Shown here piece by piece: positions 55,546 to 64,000 of a stretch of 64,000 nt of DNA. Origin of the DNA: Sulfitobacter litoralis (lineage in GTDB: Bacteria; Pseudomonadota; Alphaproteobacteria; Rhodobacterales; Rhodobacteraceae); assembly GCF_900103185.1 (NCBI RefSeq), contig NZ_FNJD01000012.1, positions 49,318 to 113,317 on the forward strand. Reading direction: 5' to 3'. Position 1 is the first letter of the stretch. Every line of letters starts with the position of its first letter. A model generated the notes under the pieces. That model was given only the letters and a program-made list of their open reading frames with translations, was not told where the DNA came from and ran no database searches. The position numbers and the translations under genes were made by a program.

Positions 55546-55636
55546 TAATAGATGCAACAGTTTAATTTTAAGTAAAAAAATCAAACAGAAAATATTTTAT
55601 ACCACATATCATACCCTCCAAGAGCTAAAAAACTTT

Positions 55637-56518
55637 TCACTGGGCAAAGTCAAAGCGACAAAACCAATCAGACGCAGCGAGACCTTGGTGCAGGGTGCGC
55701 TTCCAACCATTGATCGGTAACTTAGTATTCCAAGCAACCGACAACAGCCCAGCGCGAAATGCTTCTGGACTAAGTCCTCGGAATGCAGTTTTCCTTTGAT
55801 CAATGACGGAGCTGAGATCTGATGCTGACTGTTTTCGATAGCGAGACCGCAATTTACAATCTTTAAAGTGCTGCAAAACTCTAGCTCCGTCTTTTGCGTC
55901 CCAATGATCAGGAATCGCAACATCGAAACCCACTACAACAGGAATTTCCTCCGAAACCACCAACGAGGTCCATTTTTCTTCAAAAAAATGTGCAGCATCA
56001 CAGTATGGATGAAGCGGTTGAAGATTGGGATCGGTCGGAAATTTGCTACCCATGCCGGTATTACACGTAGCGCACGCCGGGATCAGATTGATCGGCAAGA
56101 TTGAAAAGGCAGGGTATCGCGCCTTCGGCAAGAAGTGATCAAGCGTACCGATCCCTTCGCTCGCAATAAGCTCTCCGCAGCCGCCGCAATATGGGCACTC
56201 GTCAAGAGCTGCCAGTTTTAACTGATCATACTTTTTTCTGGCCGCACCTTTCGAACTGACCATGCCCTTATTATAAAGGCTAACCAATTCAGCTTTCGTA
56301 AGATTGCCTACAATTTTGTCATCTCCGTGGCCACGCCGTGCCTTCGGTAGGCTCGACCATGTCTGGGTCTGCGAATGAGCATCATACGAAGCGTATACAT
56401 CTTCAATCCCAGGCTTATGCGCCACAAGACGAGACCTTAGCGCAGCGTTGGAAATCTCTTCAACGCAGTCATCAAATAGATCAGAAGCCGAGAAACTAGG
56501 AGCTACCAACTGCTTCAT
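55637..56518 (-). CDS. HNH nuclease (PtuB-like)
   Basis: A 293-residue protein with a central HNH nuclease. The zinc cysteines are Cys108/Cys111 (CPYCG) and Cys149/Cys152 (CATCN), and the catalytic pair is Asp127-His128 in LDHFLPKARYPAF. Flanking regions are unlike any family I know well, but the size and the ATPase partner resemble PtuB of Septu and of PtuAB-bearing retrons. Its ATG overlaps the ATPase stop (ATGA), so it is the last gene of a three-gene operon. Base composition is AT-richer than the chromosome. Most likely it cuts nucleic acid when the ATPase releases it. Confidence 0.8.
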   Translation of the reverse strand: MKQLVAPSFSASDLFDDCVEEISNAALRSRLVAHKPGIEDVYASYDAHSQTQTWSSLPKARRGHGDDKIVGNLTKAELVSLYNKGMVSSKGAARKKYDQLKLAALDECPYCGGCGELIASEGIGTLDHFLPKARYPAFSILPINLIPACATCNTGMGSKFPTDPNLQPLHPYCDAAHFFEEKWTSLVVSEEIPVVVGFDVAIPDHWDAKDGARVLQHFKDCKLRSRYRKQSASDLSSVIDQRKTAFRGLSPEAFRAGLLSVAWNTKLPINGWKRTLHQGLAASDWFCRFDFAQ

Positions 56519-58074
56519 ACGAGGTCATCGCCCTCATCCCTGTCCACGACCATCGACTTTAATATACCCCTCGCTTCGAAGCCCAACTTTCCTCCCAATT
56601 GATCGATAATTTCATCATAAGTGTAGTAGGTTTCATCTGTCTTTGGGCTTTTGACCAAATCTTCCAACACAGTATGAAAGCCAGAACGCGCAACCTCGAG
56701 CTTAAACACCTCCCTGGTTAATGTTCCCACGTTTTCGCCAAAGGTTTCTATGTTTGGCCGCGTCTTCTGAGATGCCAGCCTTTCACGGTATACCTTCCAA
56801 ACGCACGAACTAGGGATTTCTTGAAGGACTACAGGTGAATGTGTTGCGATAATTGCAACTGCATTTCGACTATGGAGCAATTGGCTTAGGCTTCGCATAA
56901 GTGCGGATAGCAAAGGTGGATGCAGGTGAGTTTCGGGCTCATCAAAGAGAACCAGCGTTTTCTCTTCGATCCTCGCAACTAATGAAGTCAGTGTTAGGAT
57001 AACAATTGTATGCCCAGAACTCATTTTTTCGATTACAAACAGGGCATGCTCTCTTAACTCATCGCCAGCGCGCTCTGCCAAGTCCATTAGATCCATCTCA
57101 GAAAAGTTCTGGTCGCTCTGAAGAACAGCCATCGCCTGTTGCCATCGCCTTTTGCGCCCACTCTCAGCTAAGCAAAACTCCAGATTCTTTGCGAACTCTT
57201 CATACAGCTCTTTTTTTCCCTTGGTCAAAGTACCCCCTTCATCTGCGATGGAAGTAAGTCCAATGTAAGAGTAGGGTGTTTTCACCTCTGTTCCATCAGG
57301 TATTGGTGGGAGATCAAATGGGTCAAATGCGCTGAAAGCGACCGATACTAAAGTGCTAAAATAGTCGTCATCAATTGCTTGTCGGTCAAAAGGAGGATGT
57401 TGGATGTAGAACTCTGCATCAGTTTCAACACCAGGAGCGATGGCTCTAACCATGGAATTTAGTAAAGTTGTCTTTCCAACACCATTTCGTCCAATCAGCG
57501 CATGCATGTTGGTGCTTGGTTTGGAATTGGCTGTCACAGAAAAACTGAGATCAAATCCTGCAAAAGTATCAGAGGATGGCAATTCAAAACTAAAGTCGAA
57601 GTCTGTAAGAAGCACTTCCCCACGCAGTACACTGGTAAACAGGTCTCTCACATCCTCTATCGATGTAGACCGCAAGAGCGACGTTTGAAAAACGTCTTCA
57701 CCTTGTATTTTATCTAATAGCTCTGGATATCGGACAACGTCGTTAGTACCTCTAAGAAACTCCTCACGACAATTTTCAGAAAGGTCGCTGTACAGCTTCT
57801 TGTAAAACCTAACCGTATGGCACAATGAAAAGTAGCGCTCGGAAAGCTGGGTAAATTTGTCATTAATAGCGCCACGGGTTGTTTCAGATGCGGTTTGCCC
57901 TGCAAAACCAATCTTAAAACGAGGGAAATCGTGCTCGACGCCATATTCATCGAAAATCGTTAATCCAAACGTCGTTTCGTATCCATAATCGTTCCAGTTA
58001 TCATTCAAGAGATAGGCAGCATTCTTAGCGCCATCCGATATGGCATTGCTGTTAGGCACGACAAAGAAATCCAT
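56515..58074 (-). CDS. ABC-type ATPase (PtuA-like) of the defence operon
   Basis: A 519-residue ATPase. Walker A GRNGVGKT is at residues 195-202, an ABC-type signature SSGH at 352-355, Walker B LVLFDEPETHLHPP from about 374, and the switch His412 in ATHSP. No Toprim domain follows, which argues against an OLD nuclease. The first 160 or so residues precede the ATPase fold and have no recognised motif, unlike compact PtuA proteins. The ATG at 58074 shares a base with the stop of the upstream restriction enzyme (TGATG). Codon use is AT-rich. Probably senses phage DNA or damage and controls the HNH partner. Confidence 0.82.
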   Translation of the reverse strand: MDFFVVPNSNAISDGAKNAAYLLNDNWNDYGYETTFGLTIFDEYGVEHDFPRFKIGFAGQTASETTRGAINDKFTQLSERYFSLCHTVRFYKKLYSDLSENCREEFLRGTNDVVRYPELLDKIQGEDVFQTSLLRSTSIEDVRDLFTSVLRGEVLLTDFDFSFELPSSDTFAGFDLSFSVTANSKPSTNMHALIGRNGVGKTTLLNSMVRAIAPGVETDAEFYIQHPPFDRQAIDDDYFSTLVSVAFSAFDPFDLPPIPDGTEVKTPYSYIGLTSIADEGGTLTKGKKELYEEFAKNLEFCLAESGRKRRWQQAMAVLQSDQNFSEMDLMDLAERAGDELREHALFVIEKMSSGHTIVILTLTSLVARIEEKTLVLFDEPETHLHPPLLSALMRSLSQLLHSRNAVAIIATHSPVVLQEIPSSCVWKVYRERLASQKTRPNIETFGENVGTLTREVFKLEVARSGFHTVLEDLVKSPKTDETYYTYDEIIDQLGGKLGFEARGILKSMVVDRDEGDDLV

Positions 58075-61000
58075 CAATCAATCTCCAACGCTGGCAAGCC
58101 ATCCACGATCCTTATCGTTTCTAGGCTCACTGTGATCACCCGTTGAAACAGCTCCAGCGGATAGGCGGGGTTCCCTACTGTTTCGATGGCGTAGCGGTTA
58201 GCGTCGTTAACGATGCCGCTGGCTTTGTCGGTTTTCACGCATTGGCGTTCAATTACCCAGTCAAGGGCGGGTTTGCCGTTGACGACGTAATCGTAGGCCT
58301 CAAGCGGGATGCCTTTTATGGTGATGCGCGGGTTGTAGTGGACGACTGTCTTGTCCTTAACCTTGCCCTTGCCGCCGAACTTCATCTTTTCGACGTGGTA
58401 GAAGGTTTCGGGGTCTTCGATGTTGGCGAGGCGCAGGTCGCCCTCGGCGATCACCACGGGGTAAGGCTCAACGGTTTCGTAGTTCACATGCAGATCGCCC
58501 AGCGCCCTGCCCGCTTTTGAGAACGCCCAGAAATCTACGGCGGTTTTGACGGCGGGGATGCGGGGGAGTTCTTTGGACAGGTTGTTCTTGAACCGCTCGC
58601 GATAATCGGCGGAATGCAGCAGGCCATAGATATAATAGAACAGGTCTTCCTTGCTGATCTGCTCGCCCGGATAGGCGGCTTGGAAGTGCTTTAGCCCCGC
58701 GTCGCTGATCCCGTCGCGCTCAGAGTAGCCCGCTTCGCCAGTGGCAAAGAGGCCATCCTCGGCGCTCGCAGGTTCGTAGAGCTTGAGGGGGAAACATTGG
58801 CTATTATAGTGATACTTGTGCTCAGTTATATTGTTGGCCATCAGCGCGCTAAAGTCCTTTGCTTCGCCAACCCCTGTCACGCAAATAGTTCGATTAAACG
58901 CGTCTTGAGCTGGGAACAGTTCATTCATTTGGTAGACGCTGTTATTGAACTGTCGGTCAAAATAGAACCACTGCCGCTGAAAAGGTCTGTAGTTCGCCAA
59001 CATGATCTTCTCCTCAGAGAACTCTCCCCGTTTTAACTTCTTCAAATCGCTCTTGAGGGTTCCATCCCAACTAATCAGTTTGGCATCAAGGGACTCCCTG
59101 AAACCCTTAAGATCATCGCCCTGAAGCTTCACTTGGTCATTGTAGAAGTTAACCATTCGCTCCATGTTTTTGGAAACATCAGACTTCGAATAGTTGAAGC
59201 ACCAAAAGTCTCGATTGGTCTTGGCTCCACTTGAGTAGTTCGAAAATATCGTTCCTTTGGCACCCGCAACTTTGCTACCAATCGAAATGCTGTTTTCAAA
59301 GCTGGGGTCGCGCTGGTTCAACCAATCGTTTTCGTCATTGGGCTGTATAACTTTCCATTTTTCAATCTCTGAGATTCCGGCGATTGAACGACGGGATCGC
59401 ACCAACTGAAGCTTTTCCTTTTGAGTGAGATAATCATCGACTGTACAAAAGTTGATCTTTGCCGGAGCTGTATTGTCACCTTTCTTGACAAGAACCGAAA
59501 TAGCGATAGGCGAGCGACTACCAGACAGGAAAACCTTTCCGCCTTCTTTCCTTGATGTCTCGCCTGAGGTTCTTTGGTTACCTCTAAGATGGAATATGTA
59601 TAAGTCAGAAAACTCTTCAGTCAGGCATTTCCGCATACCATCCATAGCATTGCCGTCGATCCAGCCCGCATCTGTAACAAAAGCTACAACGCCAACATCA
59701 GTTAATCGATCAGAGGCCCAGCGGATTGACCGAATATAGCTGTTTTTGAGCGATGTCTTAAGTCGTGCTCTAGACTTGGCGGCGTAGGTTTGGTGGATTT
59801 TCTCGTCTAAGTTAAAATAGTCGATATTTGCCGCATCATCGTTTTCGTCGCGTTGTCCTCCCGAATAAGGTGGATTGCCTACAATCACCCGAATATCCCG
59901 CTCTTTCTGGGCCGTGCGTCGCTCTGAGTTATCCGGCAAGAGGTCCGCGATCATATCCTTGTCCTGCTCGTAAAGCTGAAAGGTGTCTGTCAACACGATC
60001 CCGTCGAAGGGCGCATAGGGCATGTCTTCGCCACTGTTGCCCAGCGCAACCGCGTTCTCTTTCGCTATGTCGTGATAGACCGCCTCGATATTGATCGCGG
60101 CGATGTAGTAGGCCAGCAAGACAATCTCGTTCGCGTGGATTTCATGTTTGTATTTATGCTCCAGCTCTTCGGGTTTGATCAGCCCCGATTGCAGCAGGCG
60201 GGTGATGAACGTGCCCGTCCCTGTGAAGGGGTCAAGGATATGCACGCCCTTACTGCCCAGCGTCTGCCCGAACTCGGATTGCAGCACGTCGTTGACGGAA
60301 TGGATGATGAAATCTACCACCTCGACGGGGGTATACACGATCCCCAGCTTTTGCGTCATCGCGGGGAAGGCAGAGCGGAAAAACTGGTCATAGAGGCGCA
60401 CGACAAGCGCTTGGCGGCCTGAGGCGGTCTTGATGCCCTCTGACTGCCTGCGGACGCTATCATAGAAGCCTTGGAGCGTCTCAGCCTCCTTGCCAATGTT
60501 GTGGTGGTGAAGTTGGCCTAAGACGATCTCCATCGCTTTGGACACGGGGTTGTTCGCGGTGAAATGGTTGTCGCGGAAGAGCGTATCAAAGACGGGTTTG
60601 GTGATCAGGTGTTGGGCCAGCATTTCGATGGCGTCTTGTTCGCTAATTTCAGGGTTCAGGTCGTCCCGAATTTCATCAAGGAAGGCGACAAAGGCGTCAC
60701 GTTCCGCGCCGAGGTGGGCGACGATCGTGGTGATCCGTGTGATGTGGGTTTCAGCGATCTTCGCAATGTCTTTGGCCCATTTGTCCCAATGCTCACGCGT
60801 GCCGCATTTTTCGACGATCTTGGCGCGCAGGGCTTGGGTCAGTTCATCAAAGACAAAACCTAGCTGTTGTTCTGGCCCCTCGATGACGATCTCATCATCT
60901 GAGCTATCACCCGAACCGCCGCCAATATCGCTGCGCTTGGATGCTTTGGTCTTGTTCACATCGATGTCTTCGACAACGGCGGTGGTTGCCATCATCTCTT

Positions 61001-62966
61001 TGGTGACGCCGATGATCTGGATTTTGTCAGAGACATCTTCGCCAATGCCGATCTGGTTGATCTTGCCGTCTAGGCGTTCATCGTGCGACCGGAGTGCGTT
61101 GAGGATTTGCCAAACCACCTGATAGCGTTCGTTGTCATTGAGCGCGTCTTCGGCTGCTGTCCCATGGGGGATTGCGACAGGTAGGATCACGTAGCCCATT
61201 TCCTTGCCCGGTGCCTTGCGCATTACGCGGCCAATGGATTGCACCACGTCGATCTGGCTTTTGCGGGGATGCATGAAGATAATTGCATCCAAAGCCGGTA
61301 CGTCGACGCCTTCGGACAGGCAGCGCGCATTGGTCAGAATACGGCAAGTTTCGTCGTCAGTTTCCGCCTTGAGCCAATCAAGACAGTCTTCGCGCTGTTT
61401 GGCGTTATAGGTACCGTCGACATGGCGGGTTTGGACGTCCAAGGAGGGGCCGCTAAGATCGCCGATGTCGTCATTGTTACGATATTCATCGACCACGGCA
61501 GCAAACTCTTCTGTGACCATTTTGGATACAGCAATGTTTTTGCAAAATGCCAAGGCGCATTTCATCGGGGCTGGGTCTTCCGTGTCTTCGCCGATCAGCT
61601 CGCGCTTTATCAGTGCCTTATAGCAACCAATGATCTTAGTCGCGTCGTCCAGTTTCATTTCGCTGGATTCAGCCAAGCGATTTTGTACGCCTGCGCTGAT
61701 CAAGCCTTCATCGACGGCCAACACGATAACTTTGTAATCTGACAGGAGATCGTTTTCGACGGCCCATGAGAACCCCCTGTAGAACAGAAGTTCACCAAAC
61801 ATGTCGGGATCGTCCATAGAAGCCAACGCGACATCGTGCTGCGCGGCTTTGGACTTGGCATTCTCCCCATAAATCTTGGGGGTTGCGGTCATGTAGACGC
61901 GTTTCTTGCCCGCGACGTTGTCGTTAGAGTGGATTTTGACGAAGTTGCTCTCGTCAGTGCCGATGGTTTCACCTGTGGTCCGATGTGCTTCGTCGCAAAT
62001 GATCCAGTCGAACTCAGGCAAGCAATAGGTCTTTTGCGCATCAGTCAGCACTTGGATAGACTGATAGGTCGAGAACACCACGATCATCTTTTCGCGGTCG
62101 CTGTCAGCCACCTGTTGCGCAATTTTGCTAGCGTCGGTCGTAGCTGGAAAAGCAAGGTCATGGACCGTGAATTGGATCGCATCCCCATCGCTCTCTCGTT
62201 TGCCCACTTTGACATCGGAACAGACAGAGAATGCGAGAAAATCATCCGCGCAGTCGTTTTTCCACTCACGCACTGTTTGGGACATCAAGGCCAATGAGGG
62301 CACCATATAGAGAATAAGCTTGCCCTTGCCGCCAAGCTCCTCAGCAATTTTTAGGCCAGTAAAGGTTTTGCCCGTTCCGCAAGCCATGACCAGTTTACCA
62401 CGGTCAGCCTCAACTAAACCTGCTCTGACAGCCTCTAACGCTTCACGTTGATGATCACGAAGGATCTTTGGCTCAGTGAGTTTGACGGTGTTGTCGCGAA
62501 AATAGGCTGACCAGTCGATACGGCTTTTTTCGAGATCGGAAAGCGCTATCCGATGCCAATCTCTATCCAAATTATCCAGCATCGCCGTCAGGTTGGAGCT
62601 GAAGTCCTTCAGCGTGGTGTCAACGATGATGAGGCTGACAAAATACTTACTGGACGCCGCTGATACGAAGGAATCCATGTGCTTTTTGCTGATACTGCTA
62701 TCAGCCGCGTAGAACTTGCACTGGATAGCGCAAAATCCTGCCCCATCAGCATGACGTGCGACAAGATCGATGCCTGTATCGTTTGAAGGTAAGTCATGTT
62801 CCGACGCCCAGTCCTTAAACAACCAAACCTTATCGTAAGTTTGGCCTTGCAAGGCGTCATTCTCTAGAAAGACTTTGACCAGCTTCTCAAAATACTCGCC
62901 TTTTTCAAACTGTGACTGCGAGCGCAGACGCATCTGCTCCAATATGTTGGCCAACGAATTTTCCAT
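58074..62966 (-). CDS. Type ISP-like single-chain restriction-modification enzyme
   Basis: A 1630-residue multidomain enzyme. Residues 1-130 are an Mrr-like nuclease (Asp67, Gln82, Lys84 in GIDLVA and IQCKFY). An SF2 helicase follows with GTGKT at 197-201, DEAH at 325-328, MTATPKIYG and QSIGRVMRKAPG. A coupler leads to an adenine methyltransferase with DPFTGTGTF near 912 and NPPY near 1029, then the recognition domain and a conserved C-terminal end. This order matches LlaGI/LlaBIII. Positions 58800-59830 (residues about 1045-1389) are much AT-richer than the rest, as if the specificity module was swapped. The ATG at 62966 has AGGAAGG upstream. Confidence 0.88.
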   Translation of the reverse strand: MENSLANILEQMRLRSQSQFEKGEYFEKLVKVFLENDALQGQTYDKVWLFKDWASEHDLPSNDTGIDLVARHADGAGFCAIQCKFYAADSSISKKHMDSFVSAASSKYFVSLIIVDTTLKDFSSNLTAMLDNLDRDWHRIALSDLEKSRIDWSAYFRDNTVKLTEPKILRDHQREALEAVRAGLVEADRGKLVMACGTGKTFTGLKIAEELGGKGKLILYMVPSLALMSQTVREWKNDCADDFLAFSVCSDVKVGKRESDGDAIQFTVHDLAFPATTDASKIAQQVADSDREKMIVVFSTYQSIQVLTDAQKTYCLPEFDWIICDEAHRTTGETIGTDESNFVKIHSNDNVAGKKRVYMTATPKIYGENAKSKAAQHDVALASMDDPDMFGELLFYRGFSWAVENDLLSDYKVIVLAVDEGLISAGVQNRLAESSEMKLDDATKIIGCYKALIKRELIGEDTEDPAPMKCALAFCKNIAVSKMVTEEFAAVVDEYRNNDDIGDLSGPSLDVQTRHVDGTYNAKQREDCLDWLKAETDDETCRILTNARCLSEGVDVPALDAIIFMHPRKSQIDVVQSIGRVMRKAPGKEMGYVILPVAIPHGTAAEDALNDNERYQVVWQILNALRSHDERLDGKINQIGIGEDVSDKIQIIGVTKEMMATTAVVEDIDVNKTKASKRSDIGGGSGDSSDDEIVIEGPEQQLGFVFDELTQALRAKIVEKCGTREHWDKWAKDIAKIAETHITRITTIVAHLGAERDAFVAFLDEIRDDLNPEISEQDAIEMLAQHLITKPVFDTLFRDNHFTANNPVSKAMEIVLGQLHHHNIGKEAETLQGFYDSVRRQSEGIKTASGRQALVVRLYDQFFRSAFPAMTQKLGIVYTPVEVVDFIIHSVNDVLQSEFGQTLGSKGVHILDPFTGTGTFITRLLQSGLIKPEELEHKYKHEIHANEIVLLAYYIAAINIEAVYHDIAKENAVALGNSGEDMPYAPFDGIVLTDTFQLYEQDKDMIADLLPDNSERRTAQKERDIRVIVGNPPYSGGQRDENDDAANIDYFNLDEKIHQTYAAKSRARLKTSLKNSYIRSIRWASDRLTDVGVVAFVTDAGWIDGNAMDGMRKCLTEEFSDLYIFHLRGNQRTSGETSRKEGGKVFLSGSRSPIAISVLVKKGDNTAPAKINFCTVDDYLTQKEKLQLVRSRRSIAGISEIEKWKVIQPNDENDWLNQRDPSFENSISIGSKVAGAKGTIFSNYSSGAKTNRDFWCFNYSKSDVSKNMERMVNFYNDQVKLQGDDLKGFRESLDAKLISWDGTLKSDLKKLKRGEFSEEKIMLANYRPFQRQWFYFDRQFNNSVYQMNELFPAQDAFNRTICVTGVGEAKDFSALMANNITEHKYHYNSQCFPLKLYEPASAEDGLFATGEAGYSERDGISDAGLKHFQAAYPGEQISKEDLFYYIYGLLHSADYRERFKNNLSKELPRIPAVKTAVDFWAFSKAGRALGDLHVNYETVEPYPVVIAEGDLRLANIEDPETFYHVEKMKFGGKGKVKDKTVVHYNPRITIKGIPLEAYDYVVNGKPALDWVIERQCVKTDKASGIVNDANRYAIETVGNPAYPLELFQRVITVSLETIRIVDGLPALEID

Positions 62967-62991
62967 GGAAACCCTTCCTAGTTGTAGAAGC

Positions 62992-63009
62992 GTTCCCACC
63001 GCGGGGAAC
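62992..63009. promoter_or_regulatory. Inverted repeat in the promoter of the restriction enzyme
   Basis: GTTCCC-ACCGCG-GGGAAC, 6-bp perfect arms, lies 26 nt upstream of the start codon. A TTGACA hexamer (-35-like, minus strand 63013-63018) is just above it. No good -10 is seen at the expected distance, so the repeat may occupy the core promoter as an operator. Confidence 0.45.
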
Positions 63010-63331
63010 TGCTGTCAACGATGGATTGCTAGTTCGCGTAAGTGAAGGAGTTTGAGGGGCTCAGATCAGGGTCCAAGAACCGCACACACTGACTATCGAA
63101 CTCAAATACGCATCGTAACTTTCTTGAATGCTCAGCAGCGCAAAGTGATCTAACGAACTGTAGCTGGAAAATTACAAGCAGGTTCAAGGTGCCTGAGGAC
63201 ATCTCGTGATCCAAACGGACTGATGAACATGCTGCCGTTTCTGCGAAGACTTATCTAGCCAAAGGCTTCCGTACACAAAGGTCCACCCTGAGGAGACACA
63301 GCAAATCTAAGCCAGAGGTGCACATTTAGAC

Positions 63332-63359
63332 TTGATTTAGAGTTAGTAGACAGTATTCT
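63332..63359 (+). promoter_or_regulatory. Candidate sigma-70-type promoter of the recombinase gene
   Basis: TTGATT at 63332-63337 and TATTCT at 63354-63359 with a 16-bp spacer, 29 nt before the start codon. Both hexamers are near consensus; AT-rich context makes chance matches easier. Confidence 0.35.
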
Positions 63360-63387
63360 GAAAAGGTCTAGCACCATAGGAGACATC

Positions 63388-63930
63388 ATGTCGATTGTTG
63401 GTTATCGCCGTGTCAGTACCGTAGAACAAAATTTCGACCGCCAGGATTTAGGAGCTGTTGATAAGCTCTTTGAAGAAAAGCTCTCTGGCAAAAGTGCCAA
63501 AGACCGCCCAGCGCTCAACGCTATGCTGGAATGGGTGCGAGAAGACGACACTGTGATTGTCCATAGCATCGATCGCTTGGCCAGAGACCTCCGCGACCTG
63601 CAATCGATAATACAAAAACTGAATGACAAAGGCGTTTCAATTACCTTCAAAACCGAAAGCCTTACGTTTTCAGCCAAATCGGACGATGCCTTCGCCACAC
63701 TTCAGTTGCAGATGATGGGAGCTTTTGCTGAATTTGAAAGAAACATCATTCGCAAACGCCAGGCTGAGGGGATCGCGAAAGCAAAGGCCAAAGGCCTTTA
63801 CAAGGGCCGCCCGAAGGTTGTCGATGACACTAAGGTCAAAGAATTACGTCAATCAGGCATGGGAGCGACCGCAATTGCCAAGCACCTTGGGATCGGGAGG
63901 GCAACGGTCTACAAATCTTTGAGATCGTAA
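63388..63930 (+). CDS. Serine recombinase (resolvase/invertase family)
   Basis: A 180-residue recombinase. The catalytic serine is Ser10 in GYRRVSTVEQN; the arginine-bearing HSIDRLARDL and the long helix EFERNIIRKRQAEGIAKAKAKG follow; the C-terminal helix-turn-helix is GATAIAKHLGIGRATVYKSL. Size and layout match Pin/Tn3-type resolvases rather than large serine integrases. It points away from the defence operon and probably marks the mobile part. RBS TAGGAG precedes the ATG. Target sites are not evident in the window. Confidence 0.9.
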   Translation: MSIVGYRRVSTVEQNFDRQDLGAVDKLFEEKLSGKSAKDRPALNAMLEWVREDDTVIVHSIDRLARDLRDLQSIIQKLNDKGVSITFKTESLTFSAKSDDAFATLQLQMMGAFAEFERNIIRKRQAEGIAKAKAKGLYKGRPKVVDDTKVKELRQSGMGATAIAKHLGIGRATVYKSLRS

Positions 63931-64000
63931 ACTGAGCAGCCCCAAAATTATGCTTGCCTTGGTTCAGTATCTTAGACTTATGGGAACGTTTTACTCCCGG

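Larger units (their letters stand above)
55183..55636. other. Gene-free border region of the accessory island
   Basis: 454 nt with no convincing gene. It contains a short GTCCC-TC-GGGAC palindrome (55372-55383), a 23-bp-period direct repeat (55439-55478), a hairpin at 55521-55545, and then a very AT-rich stretch (55555-55620) leading to the HNH gene. Base composition drops sharply across this interval, consistent with an insertion edge. Confidence 0.6.
62967..63387. other. Divergent control region between the restriction enzyme and the recombinase
   Basis: 421 nt without a gene. Near the left end is an inverted repeat (62992-63009) and a TTGACA on the minus strand (63013-63018). Near the right end is a possible promoter for the recombinase. 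The middle shows no structure that I can support; it is AT-rich and non-coding in all frames. Confidence 0.6.

Noticed and set aside
55521..55550. tRNA gene on the minus strand
   Set aside because: The stretch ends in CCACCA, but no D-arm or anticodon arm can be drawn upstream.
56515..58074. OLD-family (Toprim) nuclease
   Set aside because: The ATPase half is similar, but the chain stops before a Toprim domain and has no DxD motif; the nuclease is the separate HNH gene.
63388..63930. Phage integrase of the large serine type
   Set aside because: At 180 residues it lacks the zinc-ribbon and coiled-coil parts; it is a small resolvase or invertase.

Overview
The window is a stretch of high-GC chromosome from an alphaproteobacterium, most probably a marine member of the Rhodobacterales (Roseobacter group). 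The support is gene content and order rather than a marker gene, because no rRNA or tRNA gene was seen: a tad pilus locus, the ligase-associated helicase/PdeM pair, the ruvCAB - ybgC - tolQRAB - pal - cpoB - tilS - ftsH string, a DUF1127 mini-gene, DUF484-xerC, and a betaine-type N-demethylation cluster.

Layout. 1-4588 (+): end of a tad (Flp pilus) locus with tadB (cut by the window edge), tadC, two TPR lipoproteins, the prepilin peptidase and an AAA ATPase. 4691-8534 (+): ligase-associated DEXH helicase, a structured spacer, pdeM and a thioesterase. 8531-11957 (-): one-carbon genes folD and fhs, plus a MOSC protein. 12072-23904 (-): a long run of housekeeping genes from ruvC down to ftsH, covering Holliday junction resolution, the Tol-Pal envelope complex, tRNA lysidine synthesis and membrane proteolysis. 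24234-29546: DUF1127 gene, small membrane protein, prmA, an MFS transporter and priA. 29665-36571: fructose-6-phosphate aldolase, DUF484, xerC, meaB, hrpB, DoxX and a Tat-exported MsrB. 36975-38203 (-): ECF sigma factor with its anti-sigma factor. 38488-46015 (+): two oxidoreductases, then a TetR-controlled RND efflux operon. 46012-49138: FAD/NAD(P)-binding protein and a class III aminotransferase. 49226-54665: LysR regulator divergent from a Rieske oxygenase, its reductase and a flavoprotein demethylase, which together look like a quaternary-amine (proline-betaine type) N-demethylation pathway.

From about 54.7 kb to the right end the sequence changes character. It has lower and uneven GC, looser spacing, and a three-gene defence operon on the minus strand: a single-chain Type ISP-like restriction-modification enzyme (1630 aa), an ABC-type ATPase and an HNH nuclease. 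The genes overlap by 1 and 4 nt. A serine recombinase follows, oriented outward. This is the clearest candidate for an under-described system: a Type ISP enzyme translationally coupled to a Septu (PtuAB)-like ATPase-nuclease pair, with an AT-rich recognition module inside the big enzyme that looks exchanged.

Smaller signals include two competing hairpin arms between the ligase-associated helicase gene and pdeM, a terminator-like hairpin directly before the DUF1127 start, a 33-bp dispersed intergenic repeat, a clean T-N11-A LysR box, a TetR palindrome, and four convergent gene pairs that share their stop codons in 4-nt YTAR overlaps.
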